Shown one piece after another: positions 15,533-24,472 of a stretch of 35,776 nt of DNA (its first letter is position 1; each line of letters opens with the position of its first letter). Made by a program: the position numbers and the translations under genes. The notes below the pieces were generated by a model. That model had not been told where the DNA came from, searched no databases, and saw only the letters and a program-made list of their open reading frames with translations. This stretch comes from Ruminococcaceae bacterium UBA7217 (GTDB lineage: Bacteria; Bacillota; Clostridia; Oscillospirales; Acutalibacteraceae), in the NCBI GenBank assembly GCA_002490425.1, contig DKTZ01000033.1:736-36511 (forward strand). Direction: 5' to 3'.

Positions 15533-17425
15533 TTGAAATTAAAAACGAGAACAAAATCCAACCTGATTTTATTGTTGGCAGTAATCACTGTACTGTCAAT
15601 TACTGCTCTGCCCTTTCTTTTTGCGCAGATAAATTCGCAAGCCGTACGCGTTCCAACAGCCAAAAACGGCATATCCGATTTTTCAGGCGTTTCAGTAAGC
15701 TCAAAAAAGCCGATTTACCTTAAAGGCGAATGGCTTGAATACCAAGGGCAATGGATAATTACGGACACTTTAGACAAAGAAAATCTTAACAGCAAAGTCT
15801 ATTCCCTTCCCGTTAATTTTTTCAGTTCCTTTGAAGATATAGATTCACCGCTCGGCGATAAGTCCTCCTACGCTCTCACCGTCAAAAACCTTGATATGCA
15901 AAATGCAGTTATTTATATTCCCCATTTTGCAGGCTCATACCGAATTTTCATAAACGGATATTTAGTTTCACAGAGCGGCGAATACACTGCAAGCGGCACA
16001 AAGGCAGACCTTTCGGCAAATACAAGTGTTCTAAGCTTGGAGAGTAATCATACATACGAAATTATTATTGAGGTTTCCTGCAATTATATGCCGGGGCTTT
16101 ATATGACCCCTGCAATTGCAGATTCGTCATACGTTTCGGCACATTTAAGCTCTGCCAGGGCTTTGCGCAGTATGATTTTCGGTGCTGTTGCATTTTGCAC
16201 TGCTCTGTTTATAGCATATTCGGTAACAAAAAAGAAAATTTTCCATTCCAAATGGCTCCCCGTACTGTTCGTTGTTATAATGCTCCGACTTGCAATTTCT
16301 ACCGAAGGGTATTCCACATTCAGTTTTATATTTACAAGTGTCGACTATGAACAGCTGACTCTTTTAATTTGCGGTTCGACATTTATTATTAAGCTGATAT
16401 CCTTGCTTTTCTACACCGAAACTCTCGACATAAAGCTGAGTAAAACGCTTTCTTTTATCTTTTGCCTGCTGTTCATTTTATTCACCGCAATTTACTGTAT
16501 GGTTCCGAAAACGGTTTACACGCCGTTCTACAACATAATTGTTCAGCTCGCAACGCTTCCGCTTGACATAATTTTGCTCGGTTATCTTACAAACAGCATA
16601 GCAAGAAAAGTGCCCTATGCCGTATTTTACACAGTTGGCTACATTGCAATTCTTTCGGGGCTTTTAATCGACTGCTTCTACACCAACGGTCTGATAGCTT
16701 ACAACTCATCGTCATATCTGCCCATACTGTTTGCATTTTTTGTTGTATCGTTCTCTGCTATCTTCATAAAAAAATTAACGGAAATTTACAATGCGGCAAT
16801 AAAGGCTGCCGAGCTTGACAAACAGCTTTCCGAGGCAAAAATGGCAATTATGGTTTCTCAAATTCAACCGCATTTCCTTTACAATGCGCTTAATACAATC
16901 AAATATCTCATTAAGCGTGACCCGAAAACGGCTGAAAAAGCATTGGTTTCCTTTTCATATTATCTTCGCGGAAATATGGATTCACTGACTCAAAAAGCGC
17001 CTATTCCGTTTACCGATGAAATTGAACATATAAAGCATTATGCGGACATTGAGCTTTTGAGGTTCGGCGACAGAATAAACGTTGAATACGATATTAAGTG
17101 CGACAGCTTCAGCGTTCCCTCTTTAAGTATTCAGCCAATTGTAGAAAACGCAATAAAACACGGCATAACGAAAAATCCCGACGGCGGAACGGTAAAAATA
17201 TCGTCATTTGAGGAAGAAAATTATTACTGCGTAAAGGTCGACGACAACGGCGTAGGCTTTGACATTGACAACCCGAACTGTGACGACAGCATAAACCATG
17301 CCCATGTCGGTCTTTCAAATGTTACGGAAAGGCTTAAAAGCATATCTAACGCCCAAATTGAAATAAACAGCCGAGAGGGCGAAGGAACGCATATTACAAT
17401 TAAAATTCCGAAACAAAATTTTTAA
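15533..17425 (+). CDS. LytS/YehU-type sensor histidine kinase with 7TMR-DISM-like sensor
   Basis: 630 residues. A signal anchor (residues 6-28) is followed by an extracellular jelly-roll-like domain of about 180 residues (LKGEWLEYQGQWIITDT is typical of 7TMR-DISM proteins). Then come about seven transmembrane segments (residues 215-420), a short coiled region, and a His_kinase domain with the phosphoacceptor in QIQPHFLYNALNTIKYL (His447). The HATPase_c domain has an N box (PIVENAIKHGI) and a G box (VDDNGVGFDID). DISM domains are thought to bind carbohydrate-like ligands. The start is TTG 15533, supported by AGGAGA eight bases upstream; a nearby ATG at 15525 runs into a stop. Paired with the response regulator 23 bases downstream. 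Confidence 0.88.
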   Translation: MKLKTRTKSNLILLLAVITVLSITALPFLFAQINSQAVRVPTAKNGISDFSGVSVSSKKPIYLKGEWLEYQGQWIITDTLDKENLNSKVYSLPVNFFSSFEDIDSPLGDKSSYALTVKNLDMQNAVIYIPHFAGSYRIFINGYLVSQSGEYTASGTKADLSANTSVLSLESNHTYEIIIEVSCNYMPGLYMTPAIADSSYVSAHLSSARALRSMIFGAVAFCTALFIAYSVTKKKIFHSKWLPVLFVVIMLRLAISTEGYSTFSFIFTSVDYEQLTLLICGSTFIIKLISLLFYTETLDIKLSKTLSFIFCLLFILFTAIYCMVPKTVYTPFYNIIVQLATLPLDIILLGYLTNSIARKVPYAVFYTVGYIAILSGLLIDCFYTNGLIAYNSSSYLPILFAFFVVSFSAIFIKKLTEIYNAAIKAAELDKQLSEAKMAIMVSQIQPHFLYNALNTIKYLIKRDPKTAEKALVSFSYYLRGNMDSLTQKAPIPFTDEIEHIKHYADIELLRFGDRINVEYDIKCDSFSVPSLSIQPIVENAIKHGITKNPDGGTVKISSFEEENYYCVKVDDNGVGFDIDNPNCDDSINHAHVGLSNVTERLKSISNAQIEINSREGEGTHITIKIPKQNF

Positions 17426-17448
17426 AACGTGAAAGGACGGAAATAAAA

Positions 17449-18270
17449 ATGAAAATAATGATAGTTGACGACGAGCATCTTGCGGCGGAAGAGCTTTACG
17501 ACATATGTATGTCACACGGTCTTGTTACCGATGCAGTCGTTTTTAACAATCCGTCGGACGCACTTGTTTACATTGCCGGCAACGATGATATTGACCTCGC
17601 TTTTCTTGATATTGAAATGCCGGTTATGACAGGTCTTGAGCTTGCAAGAAGAATCAATTCAATAAAAACGCATACGAAAATTGTTTTCATCACAGGCTTT
17701 AAAGAATATGCCTACGATGCATTCAGAATAAACGCAATTGGCTATGTTTTGAAACCGTATTCCGACGAAATGGTGTTTAATGAAATCGAAAAAGCAGATA
17801 ACCTTTCTGAAGCCACCGAAAGAAAAGTTATTACGGTTAAAACCTTTGGATATTTTGATGTGTTTGTAAACGGAAAGCCCGTTTATTTTTCAAGTGCTAA
17901 ATCAAAAGAATTTCTCGCTTTTCTTGTTGAAAGACAAGGCGGCTCCGTCAGCACGGAGCAAGCGGTGGCGGCACTTTGGCCCAACAGAGAATATGACGAT
18001 TCTGTTCAATCCCTTTTCAGAAAGGTGCTAAAGAGTCTTCGCTCCTCCCTTGCAGACGCAGGTATATCCGATATGTTTATAGATGTGCGCAATCAGCGAA
18101 GTGTTGATACGACAAAGTTCACCTGTGACCTTTACACATTTCTTGAAAATCCGCGCGACAACGTAGACATCTTCAGAGGCGAATATATGGAAGGCTACAG
18201 TTTTGCGAGGGCTACTGCCTCAAAGCTTCGTGAAAAATATTACAGCATTAAAGGTAACTCAATATTTTAA
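17449..18270 (+). CDS. Response regulator with receiver and SARP-like winged-helix domains
   Basis: 273 residues. Residues 1-120 are a receiver domain with IMIVDDEH, phosphoacceptor Asp54 (AFLDIEMP), conserved Thr in FITGF and Lys in YVLKPYS. After a short linker, residues 130-235 resemble the winged-helix DNA-binding domain of SARP/Trans_reg_C proteins: TVKTFGYFDVFVNGKPV, then KSKEFLAFLVERQGG and AVAALWPN. The remaining residues may be the start of a BTAD-like helical region. LytS-type kinases usually pair with LytTR regulators, so this output domain is different from the textbook pair. AAAGGACGG lies upstream of the ATG. A bidirectional terminator follows. Confidence 0.87.
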   Translation: MKIMIVDDEHLAAEELYDICMSHGLVTDAVVFNNPSDALVYIAGNDDIDLAFLDIEMPVMTGLELARRINSIKTHTKIVFITGFKEYAYDAFRINAIGYVLKPYSDEMVFNEIEKADNLSEATERKVITVKTFGYFDVFVNGKPVYFSSAKSKEFLAFLVERQGGSVSTEQAVAALWPNREYDDSVQSLFRKVLKSLRSSLADAGISDMFIDVRNQRSVDTTKFTCDLYTFLENPRDNVDIFRGEYMEGYSFARATASKLREKYYSIKGNSIF

Positions 18271-18311
18271 GCAAGATAAACTTGCATTGTAAAATTTGTA
18301 TTTAACGAGCA

Positions 18312-18346
18312 AAAACTCCGCCGTGAAAAATACAGCGGAGCTTTTT
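18312..18346. terminator. Bidirectional terminator between the response regulator and nadE
   Basis: CTCCGC (18316-18321) pairs with GCGGAG (18335-18340), with an A run on the left and a T run on the right. It can stop transcription of the converging response regulator and nadE operons. Confidence 0.8.
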
Positions 18347-18367
18347 CTTTGTAAAACCTGTTCTGTT

Positions 18368-19093
18368 TTAAAATTTCGGGTCAAATGACGGCATAAGCTC
18401 GAGTTTGAATTTATTCATTTCGTGCTTGCGGTCGATTATGGCTTTCGTTTTCTCATTTTCGATTTCGCCTGTGCGAATGTACTTATCAAGCTCAGCGTAA
18501 GTAAAGCCTAAATTATCCTCGTCTGTCTTGCCGCAAAGACCGTCAATCGGCACTTTTTCAACAAGCTCTTTGGGAAGTCCCAAAGCAGTACCTATTGCCT
18601 TTACCTCCTGCACGGTTAAATGTGACAGCGGACTGAAATCTCCTGCCGCATCTCCGTAACGGGTTGAATAACCCACCCAATCCTCAGAAAGATTGCAGGT
18701 GTTCACTACTCTGCCGTTATGACTTTGCGCAACTGCATAAACTGTTGCCATTCTTATCCTCGGAGAAAGATTTACAACGCTTTGATTTGAAAGTTCAAAG
18801 GGAATTGCATTTTTAAGTCCCTCAACCGCATCCTTGATATTTACAACAAAATGCTTTATGCCGAGATGATTTACGAGCATATAAGACGCGTCAATATCCG
18901 CCTGCTCGCCGCAGGGCATAAGCACGCCGATTACCCTGTCCTTGCCCAGCGCTTCTACGCACAGAGCCGCCGCAACAGAGCTGTCTTTACCGCCCGAAAT
19001 GCCCAAGACCGCATTACAGCCTTTGCCGTTCTGCTCAAAAAATTCTTTTATCCATTCTACACATTCATTTTTAACTTTTACTGCATCAAACAT
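18368..19093 (-). CDS. nadE: NH3-dependent NAD+ synthetase
   Basis: 241 residues, the short ammonia-dependent form without an amidase domain. AVLGISGGKDSSVAAAL is the PP-loop (SGGKDSS) that binds ATP. TCNLSEDWVGYSTRYGDAAGD and the LSHLTVQEVKAIG and DGLCGKTDEDNLGF blocks contact deamido-NAD and the adenylate. It makes NAD+ from nicotinic acid adenine dinucleotide in the cytoplasm. GGAGGAGAG lies upstream of the ATG. It is the last gene of an operon with the DnaD- and DnaI-like genes, 34 bases after the latter. Confidence 0.95.
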   Translation of the reverse strand: MFDAVKVKNECVEWIKEFFEQNGKGCNAVLGISGGKDSSVAAALCVEALGKDRVIGVLMPCGEQADIDASYMLVNHLGIKHFVVNIKDAVEGLKNAIPFELSNQSVVNLSPRIRMATVYAVAQSHNGRVVNTCNLSEDWVGYSTRYGDAAGDFSPLSHLTVQEVKAIGTALGLPKELVEKVPIDGLCGKTDEDNLGFTYAELDKYIRTGEIENEKTKAIIDRKHEMNKFKLELMPSFDPKF

Positions 19094-19127
19094 CAGTTTA
19101 AATCTCTCCTCCGCTTTAGTTGTTGCT

Positions 19128-20120
19128 CTAATTACTGCTCTGCCTTACGTCCTTTCCCAAAAACTCCAGCGTTTCAAATGTGCCTACAATTCTTGAAACA
19201 ATGCTTTCGTGGTATTTGTCACGTAGGTCATCGGGAGATAAATTGGTACTTATTACCGTGGGCAGATTTTTGCAAATTCTTGTATTGATTATGGTGTAAA
19301 GTGCAGAATTTGTAAATGACGTTGCAAATTCCATTCCCAAATCGTCTAAAATCAGCAAATCTGCGTCACAAAGCAAATCCAAAGTATAAGTATCATTACC
19401 CTTGCTGAATTTTTCATACTCAATTTTTGCGAAAAAATTATTTACAGAGCCGTAAATTACATTATAGCCCTTTTTAATCACTTCGTTGGCTATTGAAAGC
19501 GAAAGATGCGTCTTTCCGAGTCCAGTCCTGCCGTAAAAAAGCAGGCTCGGCGACTCAAGGTCAAAATTTTGGGAATACGCAACGCAGGTTTCAAAAATAT
19601 ATTTCATCTGCTCAAGCGTTTCCCTGTCATCTTTATAAAACGACAAATCGAAATCGTCAAACGACGAAAGCTCAAGAGGCGTTTGCAAGGACATTTCTTC
19701 AGAAGCTAAATTTTTAAGCAAGTCAATATGACAGGAGCAAAGCTTTGTGCCGTATGAAACTCCCTTTTTGTCGTCACGTTCCTCGTAAAAGCCCGTATCA
19801 TTGCACTTTTCACAGGTATAATGAATTTCGAGATAATCCGAAGGTAATCCCATAGCTGTTAAAATAGCCTTTTTTTCTTTATTCAGCGCCGCATTGTCAC
19901 GGTGAAGCTCTTTAAGAATTTTTACCGCATCCTCAGGTGAAGCAGAGAATGCTCTAACAAGCGCCGCACCCGTTCCGGCAAGTTTTTCATTTATATATTT
20001 AAGGTCTGGACATTTTTCTTCAAGCTCTTCACGGCGTTTTTCAGCCGCTTTTTCAGCATCGGCACGGCGTTTTTTAATCTCGGTCAGCGCTTTTTCGTAA
20101 ATTTCCTTTGAATATGCCAC
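19128..20120 (-). CDS. DnaC/DnaI-type helicase-loader ATPase
   Basis: 330 residues. The N-terminal half includes a coiled-coil and a zinc site (CEKCNDTGF ... CSCH, near residues 105-135), as in DnaI. The C-terminal AAA+ domain has Walker A (FYGRTGLGKTH, near 200), Walker B (LLILDDLGME) and a sensor region (PTVISTNLS). It loads the replicative helicase together with DnaD/DnaB-type proteins. GTG 20120 is chosen because AGAGGAGGG lies seven bases upstream. The ribosome binding site lies inside the last codons of the dnaD-like gene, two bases away, so the genes are translationally linked. Confidence 0.9.
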   Translation of the reverse strand: MAYSKEIYEKALTEIKKRRADAEKAAEKRREELEEKCPDLKYINEKLAGTGAALVRAFSASPEDAVKILKELHRDNAALNKEKKAILTAMGLPSDYLEIHYTCEKCNDTGFYEERDDKKGVSYGTKLCSCHIDLLKNLASEEMSLQTPLELSSFDDFDLSFYKDDRETLEQMKYIFETCVAYSQNFDLESPSLLFYGRTGLGKTHLSLSIANEVIKKGYNVIYGSVNNFFAKIEYEKFSKGNDTYTLDLLCDADLLILDDLGMEFATSFTNSALYTIINTRICKNLPTVISTNLSPDDLRDKYHESIVSRIVGTFETLEFLGKDVRQSSN

Positions 20121-20122
20121 GG

Positions 20123-21133
20123 TTATGCCCTCCTCTTGCGTTTCTTATTCTTTTTACTGCCTATATCTCTTGTTCTGTCTCTCGATTTTTCCTTTACAAG
20201 CTCAATGTCAAAGGACGTTTCCTTATTCTGCTTCGGCTTTTTCTTTTGCACAAAAGCAGTTTCTGGAGCTTTCTCAATCTCAGAAACTGTATGTAATCCT
20301 GCCTCGTGCCATTTTTTAAGCACCTTATCCATATACTGAAAATTTCTGTAATTGAGAGTGCCCGATTCTTTCTCCGCTTTCATTATTCCGTGTGCTTTTG
20401 CGACAGCCTCTGCGTCAAAGCCCCATAAAATCCACTTGCAAAGAAGCTCATACTGTGCGAATGTGGGCGCAGTGTCTGCATTTCTCGTTAAATCGGCAAG
20501 CTCCGAAAAAAGCTTTCTACCCTTAGTCGCCTTATGAATGTAGTCGTCGGCGGCGGCACAGTCTGTTATGCCGTTCTCAGACCAATATTTTGCAATTTTA
20601 AGAAGCTCCTGCTGAGAATACGTGTCGGCATTTTTGGCAAAAATTAAAAGTAAATTGGCAACATCCTGCGAAAGTCCGTAATAATAAACGATATTATAAA
20701 GCAAGCTTTGCATTGTATAGCCGTAGGTTTTACCGAGAATTTGCTGAGCCTCGTTGAACAGATTGCGAAGCGAACGGCTTTTTTCAAGAGCCGCGTCAAT
20801 CTCCTGCTGCGTAGGCTTTAATAAGGGTATAATTTTCGGAGCGGGAGCATTTTCTGTCATTTCTTCGTTGTCTTTTTCGGAAATCACAACATTCGGTTCT
20901 TTTGTTTCGGAGACAATAATCCCCGCATCTGCCCAGTATTCGGCACATTCCTCGACCTCGGAAAGTGAAAGACCCGTAATTTTTGCAATTTTTTCAGCAT
21001 CAATTTCGGGATTTCGCAAAATGCAAAGAATAACCTTAAGCTGTTCCCCCGAACAGAGCTTTAACATTTCGTCCGCTATTTTTGCAGGAACGGAAAAAGA
21101 CGAAGCAAAAAATTTTACATCTGCCGAATACAT
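20123..21133 (-). CDS. DnaD-domain replication initiation protein
   Basis: 336 residues. An N-terminal winged-helix-like part (LKVILCILRNPEIDAEKIAKI, residues 33-55) is followed by two DnaB_2/DnaD-like helical domains (about residues 115-190 and 205-280). The second ends with YMDKVLKKWHEAGLHT, the YxxxIxxxW motif typical of DnaD family C-terminal domains. The tail is very basic (KKNKKRKRRA). These proteins remodel DNA at the origin or a stalled fork and recruit the helicase loader. GGAGGTGAG lies just upstream of the ATG. First gene in the dnaD-dnaI-nadE operon; I could not pick a convincing promoter. Confidence 0.88.
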   Translation of the reverse strand: MYSADVKFFASSFSVPAKIADEMLKLCSGEQLKVILCILRNPEIDAEKIAKITGLSLSEVEECAEYWADAGIIVSETKEPNVVISEKDNEEMTENAPAPKIIPLLKPTQQEIDAALEKSRSLRNLFNEAQQILGKTYGYTMQSLLYNIVYYYGLSQDVANLLLIFAKNADTYSQQELLKIAKYWSENGITDCAAADDYIHKATKGRKLFSELADLTRNADTAPTFAQYELLCKWILWGFDAEAVAKAHGIMKAEKESGTLNYRNFQYMDKVLKKWHEAGLHTVSEIEKAPETAFVQKKKPKQNKETSFDIELVKEKSRDRTRDIGSKKNKKRKRRA

Positions 21134-21237
21134 ATTCTCACCTCCGAAAATGACTTTAGATAATTATTCTATCATAAATACCTATTAAATAAAAGAGTTT
21201 TGACAAAAATATTTTACCTGACGCCCGTTTTGGCTTA

Positions 21238-21266
21238 TTGACAATACGGCATTAAAAATATATACT
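21238..21266 (+). promoter_or_regulatory. Sigma-A promoter of galM
   Basis: TTGACA (21238-21243) and TATACT (21261-21266) are separated by 17 bases; the ATG of galM lies 35 bases further on. Confidence 0.75.
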
Positions 21267-21300
21267 TATTTGCATAGGAAAAAATTAAGGAGTGTTAATT

Positions 21301-22341
21301 ATGAGCGTTACAAAATCCGTATTCGGCGAAACAAAAAACGGTGAAAGAGTTGACTCTTTTCTTATTGAAAATAAAAACGGTATGAAAATAAACTGCATCA
21401 CATTCGGTGCAGCTTTACAGGCGGCGTACATTAAAGATAAAGACGGCAAGGAAATTGACGTTTTGGTAGGCTTTGACGATATGGACGGCTTTGAGAACCG
21501 TCACGACTACCAAGGTCTTGTTGTAGGCCCTGTTGCAAACAGAATTTCCGCAGGCGGAATTACAATTGACGGCAAAAAAATCCCTGTTACAACAACTCAC
21601 GGCGAAGTTTGCCTTCACAGCAACGGTGATTTTGCAACGGCAATTTGGAACGCTGTTATTACAGATACGTCTTCCGTTGAATTCTCATATTTAAGCCCTG
21701 ACGGTAAAGAGGGCTTTCCAGGTAACAAGCAGGTAAAGGTAAAATACACTCTGACAGACAGCAATGAAATTAAAATTGAATATGACGCTGTTTCGGATAA
21801 GAAAACTGCGTTTAACATTACAAATCACGCTTACTTTAACCTTAAAGGCATAGACAGCGGAGATATTCTTGACCACACGCTTTACATCAATGCTGACGCA
21901 TTCACTCCTATGGGCGACGGACTTATGCCCACAGGTGAAATCCGTGATGTAACAGGCACTCCCTTTGACTTCAGAGAACCGAAGCAAATCGGCAGAGATA
22001 TAGGCGCTGACGACGAACAGTTAAAAGCAGGTAATGGCTATGACCATAACTTTGCGCTCAATGATTATAACGGCAAAATAAGGCTTGTGGCTTCGGCTGA
22101 GGCCCCGAACGGTGTAAAGCTTGATTGCTTTACGGATATGCCGGGTGTTCAGCTTTATGTAGGCAATTTCCTTGAAGGAAAGCTTGGAAAGCAAGGTAAG
22201 CCAATGGATTTCAGAACAGGCTTTTGCCTTGAAACACAGTATTTTCCCAATGCTTCAAACATTCCCTCATTCAAGAATTATGTTTTCGACGCCGGCGAGC
22301 ATTTTGTTTCAACTACAATATTTAAGCTTTCATTAGTTTAA
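21301..22341 (+). CDS. galM: Aldose 1-epimerase (mutarotase)
   Basis: 346 residues, normal for GalM. VVGPVANRISAGGITIDG holds the conserved Asn-Arg. The catalytic pair is visible: a His in FNITNHAYFNL and a Glu in the C-terminal FCLETQYFPNASN. GVQLYVGNFLEG is another conserved block. It interconverts alpha and beta forms of galactose or glucose in the cytoplasm. ATG 21301 is preferred, with AAGGAG six bases upstream; a GTG at 21292 overlaps that site. No transport or Leloir genes are adjacent. It probably forms its own transcript. Confidence 0.93.
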   Translation: MSVTKSVFGETKNGERVDSFLIENKNGMKINCITFGAALQAAYIKDKDGKEIDVLVGFDDMDGFENRHDYQGLVVGPVANRISAGGITIDGKKIPVTTTHGEVCLHSNGDFATAIWNAVITDTSSVEFSYLSPDGKEGFPGNKQVKVKYTLTDSNEIKIEYDAVSDKKTAFNITNHAYFNLKGIDSGDILDHTLYINADAFTPMGDGLMPTGEIRDVTGTPFDFREPKQIGRDIGADDEQLKAGNGYDHNFALNDYNGKIRLVASAEAPNGVKLDCFTDMPGVQLYVGNFLEGKLGKQGKPMDFRTGFCLETQYFPNASNIPSFKNYVFDAGEHFVSTTIFKLSLV

Positions 22342-22443
22342 AATCTTTTTTATATTTCTTCCTTTCCCGTAACACAATTTCACCTTTCACATAAGATGTA
22401 TTGAAGGTTACGAACATACTGCCTTTGGGAAGGAGGAAACATA

Positions 22444-22623
22444 ATGTCAAATTTCTTTGGAAATAACTCGTTGTTAATCCTCATTATCATCATTATTCTT
22501 CTTTCTGATGGTAATTGCGGCTGCAACAACTGCTGCACACCTTGCTGCAATCCTTGCAACAATCGCAGAAATAACTGCGGCTGTGACTGCGGCTGTGACT
22601 GTGACTGCGGCTGTGGCTGCTAA
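22444..22623 (+). CDS. Small cysteine-rich protein with hydrophobic N-terminus
   Basis: 59 residues, reading from an ATG with GGAAGGAGGAAACATA directly upstream, an excellent ribosome binding site. Residues 10-20 are almost only Leu and Ile (LLILIIIIILL), a membrane segment. From residue 25 onward 15 of 35 residues are Cys, in patterns CGC, NNCC, TPCC, NPC and a tail of alternating CGC/CDC. It looks like the small high-cysteine proteins that occur in many Clostridia and are sometimes labelled chorion-class high-cysteine; their function is unknown to me. Metal binding, disulfide cross-linking or a spore/envelope role are possible but unproven. It is between galM and hflX, ahead of a hairpin at 22643. 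Confidence 0.78.
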   Translation: MSNFFGNNSLLILIIIIILLSDGNCGCNNCCTPCCNPCNNRRNNCGCDCGCDCDCGCGC

Positions 22624-22642
22624 TCACGGAATTTGAAAAAAG

Positions 22643-22672
22643 CAGGCGGGTGAAAGCCCGCCTGTATTATTA
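22643..22672 (+). terminator. Hairpin after the cysteine-rich ORF, possible terminator
   Basis: CAGGCGGG (22643-22650) pairs perfectly with CCCGCCTG (22657-22664) around a six-base loop. The tail TATTATTA is T-poor, so termination may be partial, leaving some read-through into hflX, whose ribosome binding site starts right after. Confidence 0.5.
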
Positions 22673-22681
22673 GGAGCACAA

Positions 22682-23929
22682 ATGGAATTTTATGAAGTAA
22701 ACAGCAATCCCGAAAAAGCCTTGCTTATATCAGTTGACACAGGCGAATTTGACGCTGAAAGCTCAATAGAAGAGCTTGCTTTGCTTGCAGAGAGCGCAGG
22801 CGCAGAGGTTGTCGGCAAAATTCTGCAAAAAAGAGAAGCTCCGAACGGTGCATCGTATGTCGGCGCAGGTAAGCTTGCCGAAGCGGAGCTTTTTTGCGAC
22901 AACCAAAATGTTGATGTCATTATTTGCGATGCTGAGCTTACCCCATCACAAATAAGAAATATTGAAAACCGCACGGGCGTCAGAGTAATTGACCGTACTC
23001 AGCTTATTCTTGACATTTTCGCCTTGCGTGCCAAAAGCCGTGAGGGTAAATTGCAGGTTGAGCTTGCACAGCTCAAATACGCTCTCCCCCGTCTTACGGG
23101 AAAAGGCAAAGAATTATCAAGACTCGGCGGCGGCATAGGCACAAGAGGTCCCGGTGAAAGCAAGCTTGAAAGCGACCGCCGTCACATTATGAGACGAATC
23201 AACGCACTTTCCGCTGAGCTTCGGGAAATTGACCGCAGAAGAGGGTATCTTAGACAAAGAAGAGAGAAAAACCGCATAACAACGGTTGCTCTTGTAGGGT
23301 ACACAAATGCAGGTAAATCCACGCTTATGAACGCCCTTACAAACGCAGGGGTACTCGCTCAGGACAAGCTGTTTGCAACTCTTGACCCTACATCACGAAA
23401 GCTGACTTTGCCCGACGGACGAGCCGTTATGCTTATTGACACTGTCGGATTTGTAAGCCGTCTGCCCCACGACCTTGTAAACGCTTTCAAGTCCACACTC
23501 GAAGAAGCGGCGCAGGCAGATGTTATTCTTAACATTTGCGACGCCTCGGACGAACACTGCTCGGAGCACGCCGAAATAACGTCCGAAATACTCAAAGAGC
23601 TTGGGCAAAGCGGCGACAATATTATAACAGTTATGAACAAATGCGACAAAGCAGGCGACATTTACAATCTTATCCCGTTCGGCAAAACGGTGATGATAAG
23701 CGCACTGCATCAAAAGAATTTTGATATGCTGCTTTCGGCAATTGCGGACTGTTTGCCCGAAAAATGCACACGTGTTAAAATGCTTATCCCCTTCAAAAAC
23801 GGCTCTGCATTAAACGATATACGTAATAACGGAAAAATATATAAAGAGGAATATACCGCTGACGGCACCAAAATTGATGCAGTAATGCCCGTCTCTCTTG
23901 CAGAAAAATATAAAGAATATATCAAATAA
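22682..23929 (+). CDS. hflX: GTPase HflX
   Basis: 415 residues. The N-terminal HflX domain has VDVIICDAELTPSQIRNIE and VRVIDRTQLILDIFA. A helical linker follows with RLGGGIGTRGPGESKLE. The G domain shows G1 GYTNAGKSTL, G3 DTVGF and G4 NKCD. HflX binds the ribosome and splits stalled or stressed ribosomes. The start is ATG with TAGGAG upstream. The GNAT gene begins two bases after its stop, so the two are co-transcribed. Confidence 0.95.
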   Translation: MEFYEVNSNPEKALLISVDTGEFDAESSIEELALLAESAGAEVVGKILQKREAPNGASYVGAGKLAEAELFCDNQNVDVIICDAELTPSQIRNIENRTGVRVIDRTQLILDIFALRAKSREGKLQVELAQLKYALPRLTGKGKELSRLGGGIGTRGPGESKLESDRRHIMRRINALSAELREIDRRRGYLRQRREKNRITTVALVGYTNAGKSTLMNALTNAGVLAQDKLFATLDPTSRKLTLPDGRAVMLIDTVGFVSRLPHDLVNAFKSTLEEAAQADVILNICDASDEHCSEHAEITSEILKELGQSGDNIITVMNKCDKAGDIYNLIPFGKTVMISALHQKNFDMLLSAIADCLPEKCTRVKMLIPFKNGSALNDIRNNGKIYKEEYTADGTKIDAVMPVSLAEKYKEYIK

Positions 23930-23931
23930 AT

Positions 23932-24381
23932 ATGGAAATATTACGGATTGACGAAAATAAAAAGCAGTTTATTTCGCTTCTTCTTTTGGCGGACGAGCAG
24001 GAAAATATGATTGACCGCTACCTTGAAAGAGGTGTTATGTATGCGCTGTATGATGATAACGGCGTAATAAAAGCCGAATGTGTTGTGACTGACGAAGGAA
24101 ACGGAGTGCTTGAAATTAAGAATATTGCAGTTGCCCCTGATGCACAGCGAAAAGGCTACGGAAAAACGCTGATTTACTTTCTTATAAAGAAATATTCGGA
24201 CGATTTTTCCGTTTTAAAGGTCGGCACGGGCGACAGCCCCTTAACCGTGCCGTTTTACGAGAAATGCGGATTTATCCGCTCGCACTGCATAAAAAATTTC
24301 TTTACAGACAACTATGACAAACCAATTTTTGAGGGCGGAGTACTTCTTCGGGATATGATTTATTTACAGCGAAGCTTATAG
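23932..24381 (+). CDS. GNAT family N-acetyltransferase
   Basis: 149 residues, a single GNAT domain. IKNIAVAPDAQRKGYGKTLI (near residues 62-81) contains motif A with the acetyl-CoA pyrophosphate loop (QRKGYG). VPFYEKCGF near residue 103 is motif B. The substrate cannot be told; small-molecule amines and protein N-termini are both possible. It begins two bases after hflX without a clear ribosome binding site, which suggests coupled translation. Confidence 0.88.
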   Translation: MEILRIDENKKQFISLLLLADEQENMIDRYLERGVMYALYDDNGVIKAECVVTDEGNGVLEIKNIAVAPDAQRKGYGKTLIYFLIKKYSDDFSVLKVGTGDSPLTVPFYEKCGFIRSHCIKNFFTDNYDKPIFEGGVLLRDMIYLQRSL

Positions 24382-24386
24382 TCTGT

Positions 24387-24415
24387 TTGACTTTTAAGCG
24401 CTTTTATGATACTGT
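24387..24415 (+). promoter_or_regulatory. Candidate promoter of murT-gatD
   Basis: TTGACT (24387-24392) and TACTGT (24410-24415) are 17 bases apart, and TGA directly before the -10 box makes it an extended -10 site. Confidence 0.5.
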
Positions 24416-24472
24416 TAACTTATTAAAAATTATATATTTACAGCAAAAAATATTATTTAGGATGTGATTCAG

